Notes: generated by a model from the letters alone, not told the origin. A stretch of DNA of 17,679 bases from Bacteroidota bacterium (GCA_020047835.1 JAIFNJ010000128.1:1-17679); one strand, 5' to 3'; counted from the stretch's first letter, positions 1 to 8,831 are shown. A program made the numbers and translations.

Positions 1-2270
1 TCACTGCCAGCAACGGCACCAGTATTTTTTATATCCACGGTAAAAGTCAAGGTTTCGTCTGATTCTATTGTGTATTTTGATAATTGCAAATTTGAATATT
101 CAAAAGTGGTGTACGATAACCCAAATCCAAAAGGATATCGGGGTTTGATTTCGCTTTGGTCGTAATGGCGGTAGCCCACAAAAATTCCTTCGGAATAGGT
201 TACTTTTAAATCCTTATCGGTATCAAAGTAGCTGTTAAACGTTGGGTTGTCTTCAAATTTTACTTCAAAGGAGGCCGGAAGTTTTCCTGATGGATTGGTG
301 ATGCCAAACAATATTTCAGCTGCAGCTAAATTTCCTTCTTGTCCAGGATACCAGGCATGCAAAAATCCTCTTATGCCATTTATCCAAGGTTCCATATTTA
401 CGTTTCCGCCTGAATTTAGTAACACAATGCAATTGGGATTTACGGCCAACACGTCACTTATCAAAGCATCCTGATTATAGGGCATTTCAAAAGTGCGGTC
501 GAATCCTTCGCTTTCAGTATATGGATCAAACCCAACCGATAAAATGACCACATCACTTTTTTGAGCCAAAGCGAGGGCTTCTTTTCGTATACTTTCCGGA
601 TTAAATGCTTTTCCAGCTTTTGGAATCACATTGAAGCGAATTGCAGCACCACCACCTCCCTGATAGTATTCCAAACTAATTTTGTATTCCTTTCCGGCTG
701 TTAATTTTGCTTCCGTGGTTCGGGAAGTTTCAGCTTGGTTTTGCCAATTTTCAATTACCATTTTGCCATCAAGGTACAAACGGTAGCCATCATCTCCGGC
801 AACACCCAGAATATAGGTATCTGTTTTTTCAGGTTTGAAGTAGCAGGTAAAACGGACCGAAAACTCAGTTTCCGGAGTTCCTTCAAAAGTCATTTCATTG
901 ATTTCGAGGTTCAACTTTGGATAGTTTTTCGATTTGAAAACCTCCCCTTTTAATTGCGTACCGTGATAAAAATCGGCACTAACTCCGGCGATATCTTGAC
1001 CATTTTCTTTTGTATAGCAGGAATACGATTTAAAAAACTCAGCCGACAAGCGTTCTTCTGTTGCAAGTCCTCTTGCAAAGGTAACTTGAATATCAGGTCC
1101 TGCTACTTTTTGAACCGCTTCGTAGAGCGACAGCGGATGCAACGGCTCAACTTTTGAACTTCCTCCGCCACCAGTAACTGCAGGATCTCCATTAGGCCCA
1201 ATAACTGCAATCGATTTAATGGTTTCCTTTTTCAAAGGTAAAAATCCGTTTTCGTTTTTCAACAAAACCATTCCACCCCGGGCCGATTCCAAAGCGGTTT
1301 GCCTTACTTGAGCGGAATCCAACACATATCCTTTACTAATATCAGGGGTTTCAAAAAGTCCAAAACGGGAATACGTTCTTAATATCCTGATAATTTTTTC
1401 GTCGATTATTTTTTCGCTCAACGTTCCATTTTCAATGGCTGGTTTCAGCGTATCAGGGTTCATAAATTTACCCGAAGGCATTTCCAAATCAAGGCCTCCC
1501 TTAGCGCAAGCTATGCCATCATAAGTAGAAGTCCAGTCGGACATTACATAGCCATCGAAGCCCCAATCGTGCTTGAGCACTTGATTAATTAAGTAATCGT
1601 TTTGAGAAGCATGGATTCCATTCACCAAATTATACGAAGTCATAATGCTGGCTACCTTTCCTTGCTGAACAGACGCTTTAAAGGCGGGCAAATATATTTC
1701 ATGAAGGGTGCGTTCATCCATGTCGGAAGAGGTATGGTGACGACTAAAATCCTGGTTGTTGGCGGCATAATGCTTAGCAACAGCCATAACACCCTCGTTT
1801 TGCATGCCTTGACTGTAGTAACTGGCTAATTGTCCTGCCAAATAGGGATCTTCGCCTAAATATTCAAAATTACGGCCGCAAAATGGAGCCCTGTAAATAT
1901 TCATGGCAGGCCCGAGCATTACATGTACATTTTTTGCTCTTGACTCACTTCCAATCGCTTTACCGGTTGCGTAAGCTAATTTTTTATCGAATGAGGCTGC
2001 CAAACCAATACTGGCTGGATAGGCAGTAGATGCTCCATAATTTCTTACTCCCAAAGGCCCGTCGGCAAAGCGTATTTCAGGAATTGAAAGCCGCTCAATA
2101 GCCCGAATGTTAAATTCTTTATATCCGCCAATAAAATCAAGCTTTTCGTCAAGGGTCATTTGTTTTACCAAGGATTCTGCTTTTGCAGTGTCCGCATCCT
2201 TTTGCTGGCATGAGCTTAACGTCATAGCAGTGATAGAACCGGCTGCCAAAACAAGTACAATATTTCTCAT
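1..2270 (-). CDS. Glycoside hydrolase family 3 beta-glycosidase with PA14 insert, lipoprotein (3' end outside window)
   Basis: Read by reverse translation from ATG at 2270; about 756 codons stay open to the left edge, so the C-terminus is missing. The product is probably an exo-acting beta-glucosidase or beta-xylosidase cleaving oligosaccharides in the periplasm or at the cell surface. The N-terminus (MRNIVLVLAAG..., lipobox LSSC, Cys21) marks a lipoprotein, and QQKDAD after the Cys resembles the Bacteroidota surface-export signal. The TIM-barrel domain has KHYAANNQ and VMSDW, where Asp245 is the expected nucleophile. A PA14 domain (about residues 428-550, core VAGDDGYRLYLDG) is inserted in the second alpha/beta domain. 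The acid/base region ESEGFDR follows it. GFGLSYTTFEY then leads into the fibronectin-III-like domain, which is cut off. Family assignment is firm; substrate cannot be read from sequence. No SusC/SusD genes are visible beside it. Confidence 0.93.
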   Translation of the reverse strand, partial: MRNIVLVLAAGSITAMTLSSCQQKDADTAKAESLVKQMTLDEKLDFIGGYKEFNIRAIERLSIPEIRFADGPLGVRNYGASTAYPASIGLAASFDKKLAYATGKAIGSESRAKNVHVMLGPAMNIYRAPFCGRNFEYLGEDPYLAGQLASYYSQGMQNEGVMAVAKHYAANNQDFSRHHTSSDMDERTLHEIYLPAFKASVQQGKVASIMTSYNLVNGIHASQNDYLINQVLKHDWGFDGYVMSDWTSTYDGIACAKGGLDLEMPSGKFMNPDTLKPAIENGTLSEKIIDEKIIRILRTYSRFGLFETPDISKGYVLDSAQVRQTALESARGGMVLLKNENGFLPLKKETIKSIAVIGPNGDPAVTGGGGSSKVEPLHPLSLYEAVQKVAGPDIQVTFARGLATEERLSAEFFKSYSCYTKENGQDIAGVSADFYHGTQLKGEVFKSKNYPKLNLEINEMTFEGTPETEFSVRFTCYFKPEKTDTYILGVAGDDGYRLYLDGKMVIENWQNQAETSRTTEAKLTAGKEYKISLEYYQGGGGAAIRFNVIPKAGKAFNPESIRKEALALAQKSDVVILSVGFDPYTESEGFDRTFEMPYNQDALISDVLAVNPNCIVLLNSGGNVNMEPWINGIRGFLHAWYPGQEGNLAAAEILFGITNPSGKLPASFEVKFEDNPTFNSYFDTDKDLKVTYSEGIFVGYRHYDQSEIKPRYPFGFGLSYTTFEYSNLQLSKYTIESDETLTFTVDIKNTGAVAGS

Positions 2271-2296
2271 AATCTTTTTTTAAATTATTTTTTGTT

Positions 2297-2326
2297 TAAA
2301 AATAGTGGTTTTTGCTATATATCCAA
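2297..2326 (-). promoter_or_regulatory. Predicted Bacteroidota promoter of the GH3 gene
   Basis: On the minus strand, TTG (2324-2326) is followed after 19 bases by TATTTTTA (2297-2304), a 7/8 match to the TAnnTTTG -7 element of Bacteroidota. Transcription would start near 2291 and give a leader of about 20 bases before the ATG at 2270. The leader is A-rich and has no Shine-Dalgarno sequence, as usual in this phylum. Confidence 0.5.
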
Positions 2327-2448
2327 TTTGAAAAAGCCACATTGAACGATTCAACACAATTTCTATTCAGCTTTGAAATCGTAACTTGATAGAATTAATT
2401 CATTGGTTTTTATTAACTTTATATACCGATAATCTCAAAATTTGCGAT

Positions 2449-3108
2449 ATGAAAAATAGTTATAGATTCGCTGTGGTTCTTTCAGGCTCCGGAGTATATG
2501 ATGGTGCAGAAATACAGGAAGCTGTTTTAACTCTTTTGGCCATAAACAAAGCCGGTAGCACTTATCAATGTTTTGCTCCCGATATTAAACAACATCATGT
2601 AATCAATCATTTTACCGGAAAGGAGACTCAGGAGGCAAGAAACGTATTGGTGGAATCGGCTCGTATTGCACGCGGAAAAATAAAACCTTTGAGTGATTTT
2701 AACGCCTCGCAATTCGATGTTTTAATATTCCCAGGTGGGTTTGGAGTAGCAAAAAACCTCTCCACTTTAGCCTTTGAGGGTTCAAACTGCTTGGTAAATA
2801 AAGAGGTTGAAATCGCAGTATTGGAAATGCATAAAGCCAATAAACCCATTGGAGCCCTTTGCATTGCACCGGCTTTAATGGCACGGATTTTAAAAGGTGC
2901 TACCGTTACCATTGGTGATGACAAAGAAACTGCGGCTACCATTGTTAAAATGAATGGAGTGCATCAACCTAAAATGTACTATGAAATTTGTATTGATACC
3001 AAGTTTAAACTCGTTACGAATCCTTGTTATATGCTCGATTCAAATATCAGTCAAATCGAGGTAGGAGTGGCCAATGTTGTAAATGCTTTAATAGATTTAG
3101 TGAACTAA
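2449..3108 (+). CDS. elbB: ElbB/ES1-family protein (DJ-1/PfpI superfamily, glyoxalase III-like)
   Basis: A 219-residue protein closely resembling E. coli ElbB (217 residues), once linked to isoprenoid synthesis and reported to have weak glyoxalase activity; its physiological role is unsettled. Family hallmarks are VVLSGSGVYDGAEIQEAVLT at the N-terminus, CFAPD, VINHFTGKE, IFPGGFGVAKNLS and ALCIAPAL. Cys138 in CIAPA sits at the nucleophile-elbow position of the DJ-1/PfpI fold. I chose the ATG at 2449 rather than a TTG at 2386 because it matches the family length and puts the conserved VxLSGxGVYDG motif about ten residues from the N-terminus. A TTTG box lies only four bases before this ATG. The next gene (sixA) starts 15 bases after the stop, so the two are probably co-transcribed. 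Confidence 0.92.
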   Translation: MKNSYRFAVVLSGSGVYDGAEIQEAVLTLLAINKAGSTYQCFAPDIKQHHVINHFTGKETQEARNVLVESARIARGKIKPLSDFNASQFDVLIFPGGFGVAKNLSTLAFEGSNCLVNKEVEIAVLEMHKANKPIGALCIAPALMARILKGATVTIGDDKETAATIVKMNGVHQPKMYYEICIDTKFKLVTNPCYMLDSNISQIEVGVANVVNALIDLVN

Positions 3109-3123
3109 CCTAATATGTAAAAA

Positions 3124-3615
3124 ATGAAGTTATTATCTATAATGCGACATGCAAAATCGAGTTGGGATTACCCCGATTTGACCGATGAAGAAAGGCCTTT
3201 GATTGAAAAAGGAATTAAAAGAACAGAGAAAACATGCAGTTTTATTAAATCAAAACTATTAATACCCGAGGTTATTTATTGCAGTCCGGCTATTCGAGCA
3301 ATGGAAACGGCCCGTTTGGTTGTAAAACAATTAAATTTGGCCAACCAACCTGTTTTTGACGAGACTTTTTACCCTGGAAATCCGGAATATTATTTTTCCC
3401 ATATAAAAAAGGTGGACCAAAATCTTCAGCACATTATGATAATAGGTCACAATCCGGGAGTTAGCAATTTTGCTTGTGAATTGTTATCGAATCAAATTGC
3501 GGAATGGATACCAACATCGGGTTGCGTTATTATCCAATTGGAAATTCGGCGTTGGGACGAACTAGCTCCCGGTAAAGGAGTCCTAACGTATTATATTGAG
3601 CCCAAAAAACTATAA
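3124..3615 (+). CDS. sixA: SixA-type phosphohistidine phosphatase (histidine phosphatase superfamily)
   Basis: A 163-residue cytoplasmic protein of the histidine phosphatase (phosphoglycerate-mutase-like) superfamily, SixA branch. SixA removes phosphate from phosphohistidine, for example on HPt domains of phosphorelay kinases or PTS proteins. MRHAKSSW near the N-terminus carries the catalytic RH pair (Arg8, His9, the phosphate acceptor). YCSPAIRAMETA supplies the conserved SPxxRAxxTA segment, and IIGHNPG contains the second catalytic His109. Length and the MRHAKSSWD start fit SixA rather than cobalamin-pathway or mutase relatives. It lies directly upstream of ppk1 and ppx, suggesting a link to phosphate or polyphosphate metabolism. 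The target is unknown; dephosphorylating the PPK1 phosphohistidine is a speculative option. Confidence 0.88.
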   Translation: MKLLSIMRHAKSSWDYPDLTDEERPLIEKGIKRTEKTCSFIKSKLLIPEVIYCSPAIRAMETARLVVKQLNLANQPVFDETFYPGNPEYYFSHIKKVDQNLQHIMIIGHNPGVSNFACELLSNQIAEWIPTSGCVIIQLEIRRWDELAPGKGVLTYYIEPKKL

Positions 3616-3674
3616 AAGGTTAAATTTTCAAGCTTAATAAATGGAACAAAAAAAGAAAAATTTACAATTAGCAA

Positions 3675-3701
3675 TTGGATTAATTAGAATTTATACTTTT
3701 G
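3675..3701 (+). promoter_or_regulatory. Predicted Bacteroidota promoter of ppk1
   Basis: TACTTTTG (3694-3701) is an exact match to the TAnnTTTG -7 consensus. A TTG at 3675-3677 lies 16 bases upstream, slightly shorter than the usual 17-23. The G of the box is only three bases before the ppk1 ATG at 3705, so the predicted transcript would start at or within the start codon (leaderless or nearly so). The 89-base gap between sixA and ppk1 also argues for a separate promoter here. Confidence 0.5.
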
Positions 3702-3704
3702 GGC

Positions 3705-5777
3705 ATGGCAAATTTGAAAGTAAAATATACCGATAGAGAACTTAGTTGGCTGAGTTTTAATGCGCGGGTATTACAAGAAGCGAGCGACAAGACGAACCCG
3801 CTGAATGAGCGCATTAAATTCTTGGGTATCTATTCAAACAATCAGGATGAGTTTTTCAGGGTTCGGATAGCATCGCTTTACCGAATGATTGAACTGAATA
3901 AAAAAAATGTTGAAAACGATGTGTCGAATTTGCAGCAGATTTTGGCTGATGCGTTAGCAGAAGTGCGGAATCAACAAAATACTTTTGCACAAATTAATAG
4001 TGAATTAATTGAAGATTTAAAGAATCAAAATATTTTCCTTATCAACGAACCCCAACTTGATAAAGAACAAGGAGAATTTGTAAGGCTTTATTTTCGTGAA
4101 AAAGTAAGGCACCACCTTTTTCCAATCATGCTCCGTAACTTTACATCAGCCAGCTTTCTAACGGATCATTCCATTTATCTTGCCATAATTCTTGGGCGCA
4201 GCGATAGGCCTGATTTTTATACCTACGCTATAATGGAGATTCCCACCAATGCAGTAAACCGGTTTCTGATTCTTCCTGAAAAAGAAGGAAATAAATATAT
4301 CATGATGCTTGATGATGTGATACGCTTTTGTTTGGATGAAATTTTTATCCGGTTCAAATACGATAGCTTCAAAGCATATACTTTTAAATTTACACGCGAT
4401 GCAGAGTTAGATATGGATAACGATGTGTCGAAAAGTTTTGTGGAATTAATGGCAGAAAGCTTAGCATTAAGAAAAAAAGGTTCCGCGCTGCGTTTTGTTT
4501 ACGATAGAAACATGCCCAAAGAATTGCTCGATGGGGTTACCCAAAAATTGCGTTTTTCGTCGAAAGACCACATGGTTGAGGGTGGGCCGTATCATAATTT
4601 TAAAGACTATATGGGTTTTCCAAATTTGGGAGGCCCTGAATTAGAAAATCCCAAAAGACCCGCATTACCTCACAAAGATATACCAGAGGGGAGCAGTATT
4701 CTTCATGCAATTCGTGAAAAGGACATCATGCTGCATTACCCGTATCAAAGTTTTCAGTATATCATTGATTTACTTCGCGAAGCATCCATCGATTCAAAAG
4801 TTCGATCGATTAAAATGACCATTTACCGGCTTGCCAATCCGTCGAATGTTATAAATGCCCTAATAAATGCAGCCCGCAACGGAAAAAGAGTTACGGTATT
4901 TATGGAACTTCAGGCCCGTTTTGATGAAGAGGCAAATATTTTTTGGTCAGAAAAACTTCAAGAGGCGGGTGTGAGGGTTCTACGGAATATTCCCGGGTTA
5001 AAAGTACATTGCAAACTCATATTAATAAAGCGCAAAGAAACAACAGGGTACAGGTATTACACAAATATTGGAACGGGAAACTTTCATGAAAAAACAGCCA
5101 GTATTTATTGCGACAGTACTTTGTTAACGGCAAACCCTGAAATTACGCTGGAAGTTGACAAAGTTTTTGATATGTTTGAAGCAACTTATCGTCCCATCCA
5201 TTTTAAAACATTGATTGTTAGTCCGTTTAGCACACGGAACTTTTTCCTTAAAATGTTGAACCTTGAAATTCGGAATGCCTTATTAGGCAAAGAGGCTTGG
5301 GTTATAATAAAACTAAATAGCTTGGCTGATTTGCCGTTGATTAATAAATTATATGCTGCCAGCGAAGCCGGAGTTAAAATTCAATTAATTGTGAGAGGGA
5401 TTTGCAAATTGATACCCGGAGTTCCGGGATTGAGCAGCAATATAAGTGTGCACAGCATTGTGGACAAATATCTGGAGCATGCCCGGACCCTTATTTTCTG
5501 TAATGGTGGAGATGAAAAATATTATATTTCATCTGCCGATTGGATGGTTCGGAATCTCGATAATAGAATTGAAGTAACCGTTCCAATTTTTGATCCATCC
5601 ATTCAAAAAGAACTCAAAGAACTGTTGAATATTCAATGGGAGGATAATTGTAAGGCACGGATTATTGATCCGGAAATGTCGAACCGATATTACCAAAACA
5701 ATAAGCCAATGGTGAGGGCTCAAGAGGCAATTTACCAGTATTTAAAAAGTGTACATAATAATAAGAAGAAGGGGTAA
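3705..5777 (+). CDS. ppk1: Polyphosphate kinase 1
   Basis: A 690-residue PPK1 (E. coli PPK is 688), which reversibly transfers the gamma-phosphate of ATP onto inorganic polyphosphate. The N-terminal domain opens with DRELSWLSFNARVLQEA, followed by SNNQDEFFRVRIASL. The two C-terminal catalytic domains are complete. LKVHCKL places the autophosphorylated His at residue 435, and YLEHARTLIF places the second conserved His at residue 592; both numbers coincide with E. coli PPK. NIGTGNFHEKTA and SSADWMVRNLDNRIE are further signatures. I start at ATG 3705; an in-frame TTG at 3699 lies inside the promoter box and is unlikely. ppx begins six bases after the stop, so they form an operon of synthesis and degradation. 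Confidence 0.97.
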   Translation: MANLKVKYTDRELSWLSFNARVLQEASDKTNPLNERIKFLGIYSNNQDEFFRVRIASLYRMIELNKKNVENDVSNLQQILADALAEVRNQQNTFAQINSELIEDLKNQNIFLINEPQLDKEQGEFVRLYFREKVRHHLFPIMLRNFTSASFLTDHSIYLAIILGRSDRPDFYTYAIMEIPTNAVNRFLILPEKEGNKYIMMLDDVIRFCLDEIFIRFKYDSFKAYTFKFTRDAELDMDNDVSKSFVELMAESLALRKKGSALRFVYDRNMPKELLDGVTQKLRFSSKDHMVEGGPYHNFKDYMGFPNLGGPELENPKRPALPHKDIPEGSSILHAIREKDIMLHYPYQSFQYIIDLLREASIDSKVRSIKMTIYRLANPSNVINALINAARNGKRVTVFMELQARFDEEANIFWSEKLQEAGVRVLRNIPGLKVHCKLILIKRKETTGYRYYTNIGTGNFHEKTASIYCDSTLLTANPEITLEVDKVFDMFEATYRPIHFKTLIVSPFSTRNFFLKMLNLEIRNALLGKEAWVIIKLNSLADLPLINKLYAASEAGVKIQLIVRGICKLIPGVPGLSSNISVHSIVDKYLEHARTLIFCNGGDEKYYISSADWMVRNLDNRIEVTVPIFDPSIQKELKELLNIQWEDNCKARIIDPEMSNRYYQNNKPMVRAQEAIYQYLKSVHNNKKKG

Positions 5778-5783
5778 AAAACA

Positions 5784-6686
5784 ATGATTTTTTCAGCAAT
5801 AGATATTGGTTCAAACGCCGGAAGGCTATTGGTAGCTACTGTTCATGAGAAGGATGGGAAAGCAGTTACCGAAAAAATTACTTTAGTAAGGGTTCCGTTG
5901 CGGTTGGGATTCGATGTGTTTGATAAAGGATTTATAACTCCTGAAAAGGAAGCATATTTAGTTCGAACCTTTGATGCTTACAATCAGCTAAAAAATGTTT
6001 ACCAACCCATTGATTGCTTTGCTGTTGCCACTTCAGCTATGCGCGAAGCAAGCAATGGTGCGGAAGTGATTGAGCAGGTGAAAAATGGGTCCGGGATTGA
6101 GATTCATTTAATTACTGAAAGACAAGAAGCGGAAATTATTGGATCTGCAGGAAATACCAATTTGAGTAAGCCTCACCCGCATTCGCTATATATTGATTTA
6201 GGGGGTGGAAGCATAGAAATAAGCTGGTTTAAAGAGGATTTGATGCTGGCAAATGCTTCTTTTCCAATTGGAACCATTCGGTTGCTTTTTGATAAAGTTC
6301 CTCCATCGGAATGGGATAAACTGAAAGTTTGGTTGCATGGTTTAAAATTAGACGAACAGCCATTTAACTGTATATGCTCCGGTGGAAATATTAATAAACT
6401 TACCAAACTTTTTGGAAATCTGGAGAAGAACACCTTATCGTATTCTCAATTGACGGAAGGACATGAAATATTGGAGGGATATTCGCTGGACGACCGCATT
6501 TCCAAAATGGGGTTGCGCCCCGACCGTGCCGATGTAATTGTTGAGGCGGCCATCATCTTCAAAAAATTAATGAAACTGGGAAAAATTAATGAGTTACAAG
6601 CCCCAAAAATTGGTTTGGCCGACGGTTTAATTGTAGAACTTTATAAAAAACACATGGGAAGGCCCAATCTACTGAGCCAGTTTTAG
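5784..6686 (+). CDS. ppx: Exopolyphosphatase/guanosine pentaphosphatase (Ppx/GppA), short form
   Basis: A 300-residue protein of the ASKHA (actin-like ATPase) superfamily. Ppx removes terminal phosphates from polyphosphate, and some relatives convert pppGpp to ppGpp. The ordered motifs are AIDIGSNAGRLL (phosphate-1 loop), VATSAMREA, ITERQEAEIIG (containing the catalytic-base Glu region), YIDLGGGSIEI (phosphate-2 loop), ICSGGNINKL (adenosine motif) and GLADGLI at the end. It has only the two ASKHA lobes and lacks the C-terminal HD-like domain of the roughly 510-residue E. coli enzymes; this short form is common in Bacteroidota and actinobacteria. It starts six bases after ppk1 and is followed by a strong terminator, so it is the last gene of the unit. 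Ppx versus GppA preference cannot be settled from sequence. Confidence 0.92.
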   Translation: MIFSAIDIGSNAGRLLVATVHEKDGKAVTEKITLVRVPLRLGFDVFDKGFITPEKEAYLVRTFDAYNQLKNVYQPIDCFAVATSAMREASNGAEVIEQVKNGSGIEIHLITERQEAEIIGSAGNTNLSKPHPHSLYIDLGGGSIEISWFKEDLMLANASFPIGTIRLLFDKVPPSEWDKLKVWLHGLKLDEQPFNCICSGGNINKLTKLFGNLEKNTLSYSQLTEGHEILEGYSLDDRISKMGLRPDRADVIVEAAIIFKKLMKLGKINELQAPKIGLADGLIVELYKKHMGRPNLLSQF

Positions 6687-6737
6687 ATTATCACAGATTG
6701 GTTACAATGTAAACTTCAATAAATCTTTAGTTTTGAA

Positions 6738-6781
6738 TAGAAAATGGAAACAGTATTTAAAATACTCTTTCCATTTTTCTA
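6738..6781. terminator. Bidirectional rho-independent terminator between ppx and the TPR gene
   Basis: A long hairpin lies in the 132-base gap between convergent genes. The outer stem AAAATGGAAA (6741-6750) pairs with TTTCCATTTT (6768-6777). A C-C mismatch follows, then the inner stem AGTAT(TT) pairs with (AA)ATACT around a small AT-rich loop near 6757-6761. TAG/CTA can extend the base with one bulge. The arms are A-rich at the left and T-rich at the right, so it can end transcription of both strands. Confidence 0.75.
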
Positions 6782-6818
6782 TTTCCCCAACTTTTCTATT
6801 CTTTAAAAACTAAGTGGT

Positions 6819-8816
6819 TTATTTCTCTTTTGAGCAATACTTTTTTATTACTGGATACGCATCTTCGAGTCCCAGCTCACCGGCTTTGCTCATATCAAGG
6901 CATCCTTTTTCACTGTCTTGCAGGTATATAAGGGTAAGACCCCTGTTGTAATATGCTTGGGGCATTTCGGGGCCAACCGCTATGGCATTTGTGTAATCAT
7001 TTATGGCACCGGTAAAATCTTTAGTCATGCATTTTACATTTCCCCGGTTATAATAGGCAAAACCAAAATCGGGATTCAGTTCAATGGCTTTATCCAAATC
7101 GGATATTACTTCCTGATAATCGGTAAATTCCTGATTCATTGACTTTTCTTCGCGCACTGATGTGGACTGACCCTCAAGGGTTATAACCTGTGAATAATCT
7201 TCCATGGAATTAATGTATTCAACCATTAAATAACGGGTATTGGCCCGGTTAAAATAAGCCAGATCGAAACTTGGTTCCAGACCAATAGCTGCTGAATAGG
7301 CTTTTATTGATTGATTGAAGTTTTGAATGGTGCTATTCAACAACCCCTGATAAAAATAGAGATAGGCATTGAATGAGGAGCGCAGCTTTTCCTGTTCCGT
7401 GGCATTAAGCAGTGAACGAACGGTGTCCACATCCATTTTTGAGAGTTGGCTCGATACGGTAAATGTAGTTTTGAGGGGATTGTTCCGGTTCAGCTTTTCG
7501 AGGTTCTTCAAATAAAAAGTAAAATTTTCGACAGGCATTCCTTCTTGTTTTTCGGTAATAACCAGAATGGGTTTCAAATTGATAACGATTCGTCGGTTTT
7601 GAATTTGACCATCATCCATATTGGCGCGGTAAAAATCGGAATCGAACTCAATAATCTTTTTAAAATTGTACGAAGTATCCATGTATTGAGCCATGGCACT
7701 GTCTTCATGATTTTTTGCCTGGTATTGGTCTATTTTCTTTTTCGCTGTTTCTTTGTCATCCATTGCACCAATTATATCACCCACCAAGTAACGGGCCGAT
7801 GACCTTGCCTGATATGCTTTAGCAAAATCGGGAAATATTTCAATGGCTTGGCTCCAATCCTGAATGGCTCCATAATAATCTTTCATTTCATATTTTACGC
7901 CACCCCGATTAAAATAAGGCAATATATTTTTTGGATGCAATTCTGCTGCTTGAGTGTAATCGTTTATGGCGCCCTGATTATCGCCAATCTCAGCTTTTAG
8001 AATGGCACGATTGAAAAAAGTAAGTGCATTTTCAGGATTCAATTCCAGCACTTTATTATAATCCTGCATCGTTCCTTCCAAATCTTTATTGTTATACTTT
8101 ATAAAGGCCCGTTGAAAATAATACAATGTATTGTTTTCATCCATTTCAATGGCACGATTCAAATCAACCAAAGCTTCGTTGAATTTTTTCTGTTCGGCCA
8201 ATGCAATAGCTCTGCGGGCAAAGCCATCAGGACTGTATGGATTTAGCTTAATCCCTTCAGTAAAATCTTTTATAGCTCCATCAAAATCCTGCTTGCTTAA
8301 CTTGGCATATCCTCTTTGCAGGTAGGCATAAGGCAGTTCCTTATTAATTTTAAGCGCTTGATTAAAATCGGCAATGGAACGGTCGAATTCTTTCATTAAT
8401 AATAAAGTAAAACCTCGGCTCACATAATTATCCGGATTTGTTAAATCTAGTCTAATGGCTTTATTAAAATCTTCCATAGCATCCTGATAATCCTGCATGG
8501 CGGCTTTGGTAATGCCCCGGAACCGATATCCTTCGCTAAAATAGGGGTTCAGCTCTATCACTTTATGGAAATCGGTATAAGCACCCTGATAATCGCTCAG
8601 TGAGTATTTGGCATAACCCCTGTAGTAATAAGCTTCCAGCAAATCGGGTTTTATTTGAATGATGGTATTGAACCGCTGAATGGCAGTGGTATAATTTGAA
8701 TTCATCAAATCACGGTGTCCTTCAATCAGATAATGTTGTATATCGAATTGTGCATTCGAAAGCAAGGCGCTGAAGCTAAATGCAACTATGAATAGAAATT
8801 TTTTCAATGAATCCAT
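6819..8816 (-). CDS. Secreted tetratricopeptide (TPR) repeat protein
   Basis: A 665-residue protein with a classical signal peptide (MDSLKKFLFIVAFSFSALL, then SNA|Q, cleavage after about residue 22). About ten TPRs fill residues 25-365, many with the YYxRGxAKxxxxDYxGAxxDF pattern. A non-repeat linker of about 100 residues follows (near 380-480), then four to five more TPRs to the C-terminus. The ending KGCLDMSKAGELGLEDAYPV is typical of Bacteroidota TPR proteins. It is probably a periplasmic or outer-membrane-associated scaffold; no enzymatic domain is seen and no specific role can be assigned. I start at ATG 8816 because the signal peptide begins there. The frame is open 38 codons further to a TTG at 8930, which would bury the signal peptide. 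It is divergent from zwf and convergent with ppx. Confidence 0.88.
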   Translation of the reverse strand: MDSLKKFLFIVAFSFSALLSNAQFDIQHYLIEGHRDLMNSNYTTAIQRFNTIIQIKPDLLEAYYYRGYAKYSLSDYQGAYTDFHKVIELNPYFSEGYRFRGITKAAMQDYQDAMEDFNKAIRLDLTNPDNYVSRGFTLLLMKEFDRSIADFNQALKINKELPYAYLQRGYAKLSKQDFDGAIKDFTEGIKLNPYSPDGFARRAIALAEQKKFNEALVDLNRAIEMDENNTLYYFQRAFIKYNNKDLEGTMQDYNKVLELNPENALTFFNRAILKAEIGDNQGAINDYTQAAELHPKNILPYFNRGGVKYEMKDYYGAIQDWSQAIEIFPDFAKAYQARSSARYLVGDIIGAMDDKETAKKKIDQYQAKNHEDSAMAQYMDTSYNFKKIIEFDSDFYRANMDDGQIQNRRIVINLKPILVITEKQEGMPVENFTFYLKNLEKLNRNNPLKTTFTVSSQLSKMDVDTVRSLLNATEQEKLRSSFNAYLYFYQGLLNSTIQNFNQSIKAYSAAIGLEPSFDLAYFNRANTRYLMVEYINSMEDYSQVITLEGQSTSVREEKSMNQEFTDYQEVISDLDKAIELNPDFGFAYYNRGNVKCMTKDFTGAINDYTNAIAVGPEMPQAYYNRGLTLIYLQDSEKGCLDMSKAGELGLEDAYPVIKKYCSKEK

Positions 8817-8831
8817 GATTTTAATGCGAAT

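Noticed and set aside
2386..2448. Upstream TTG start for elbB (21 extra residues)
   Set aside because: The extension is hydrophobic, not family-like, and would make the protein longer than ElbB; ATG 2449 fits.
3699..3704. Upstream TTG start for ppk1 (two extra residues)
   Set aside because: The TTG is part of the TACTTTTG promoter box; ATG 3705 gives His435 and His592 in E. coli numbering.
3641..3736. 31-codon ORF (MEQKKKNLQ...) between sixA and ppk1
   Set aside because: Very short, overlaps ppk1 out of frame, A-rich low-complexity start, no recognisable family.
7446..7802. 118-codon ORF antisense to the TPR gene
   Set aside because: Shadow of the TPR coding strand; no domain or promoter.
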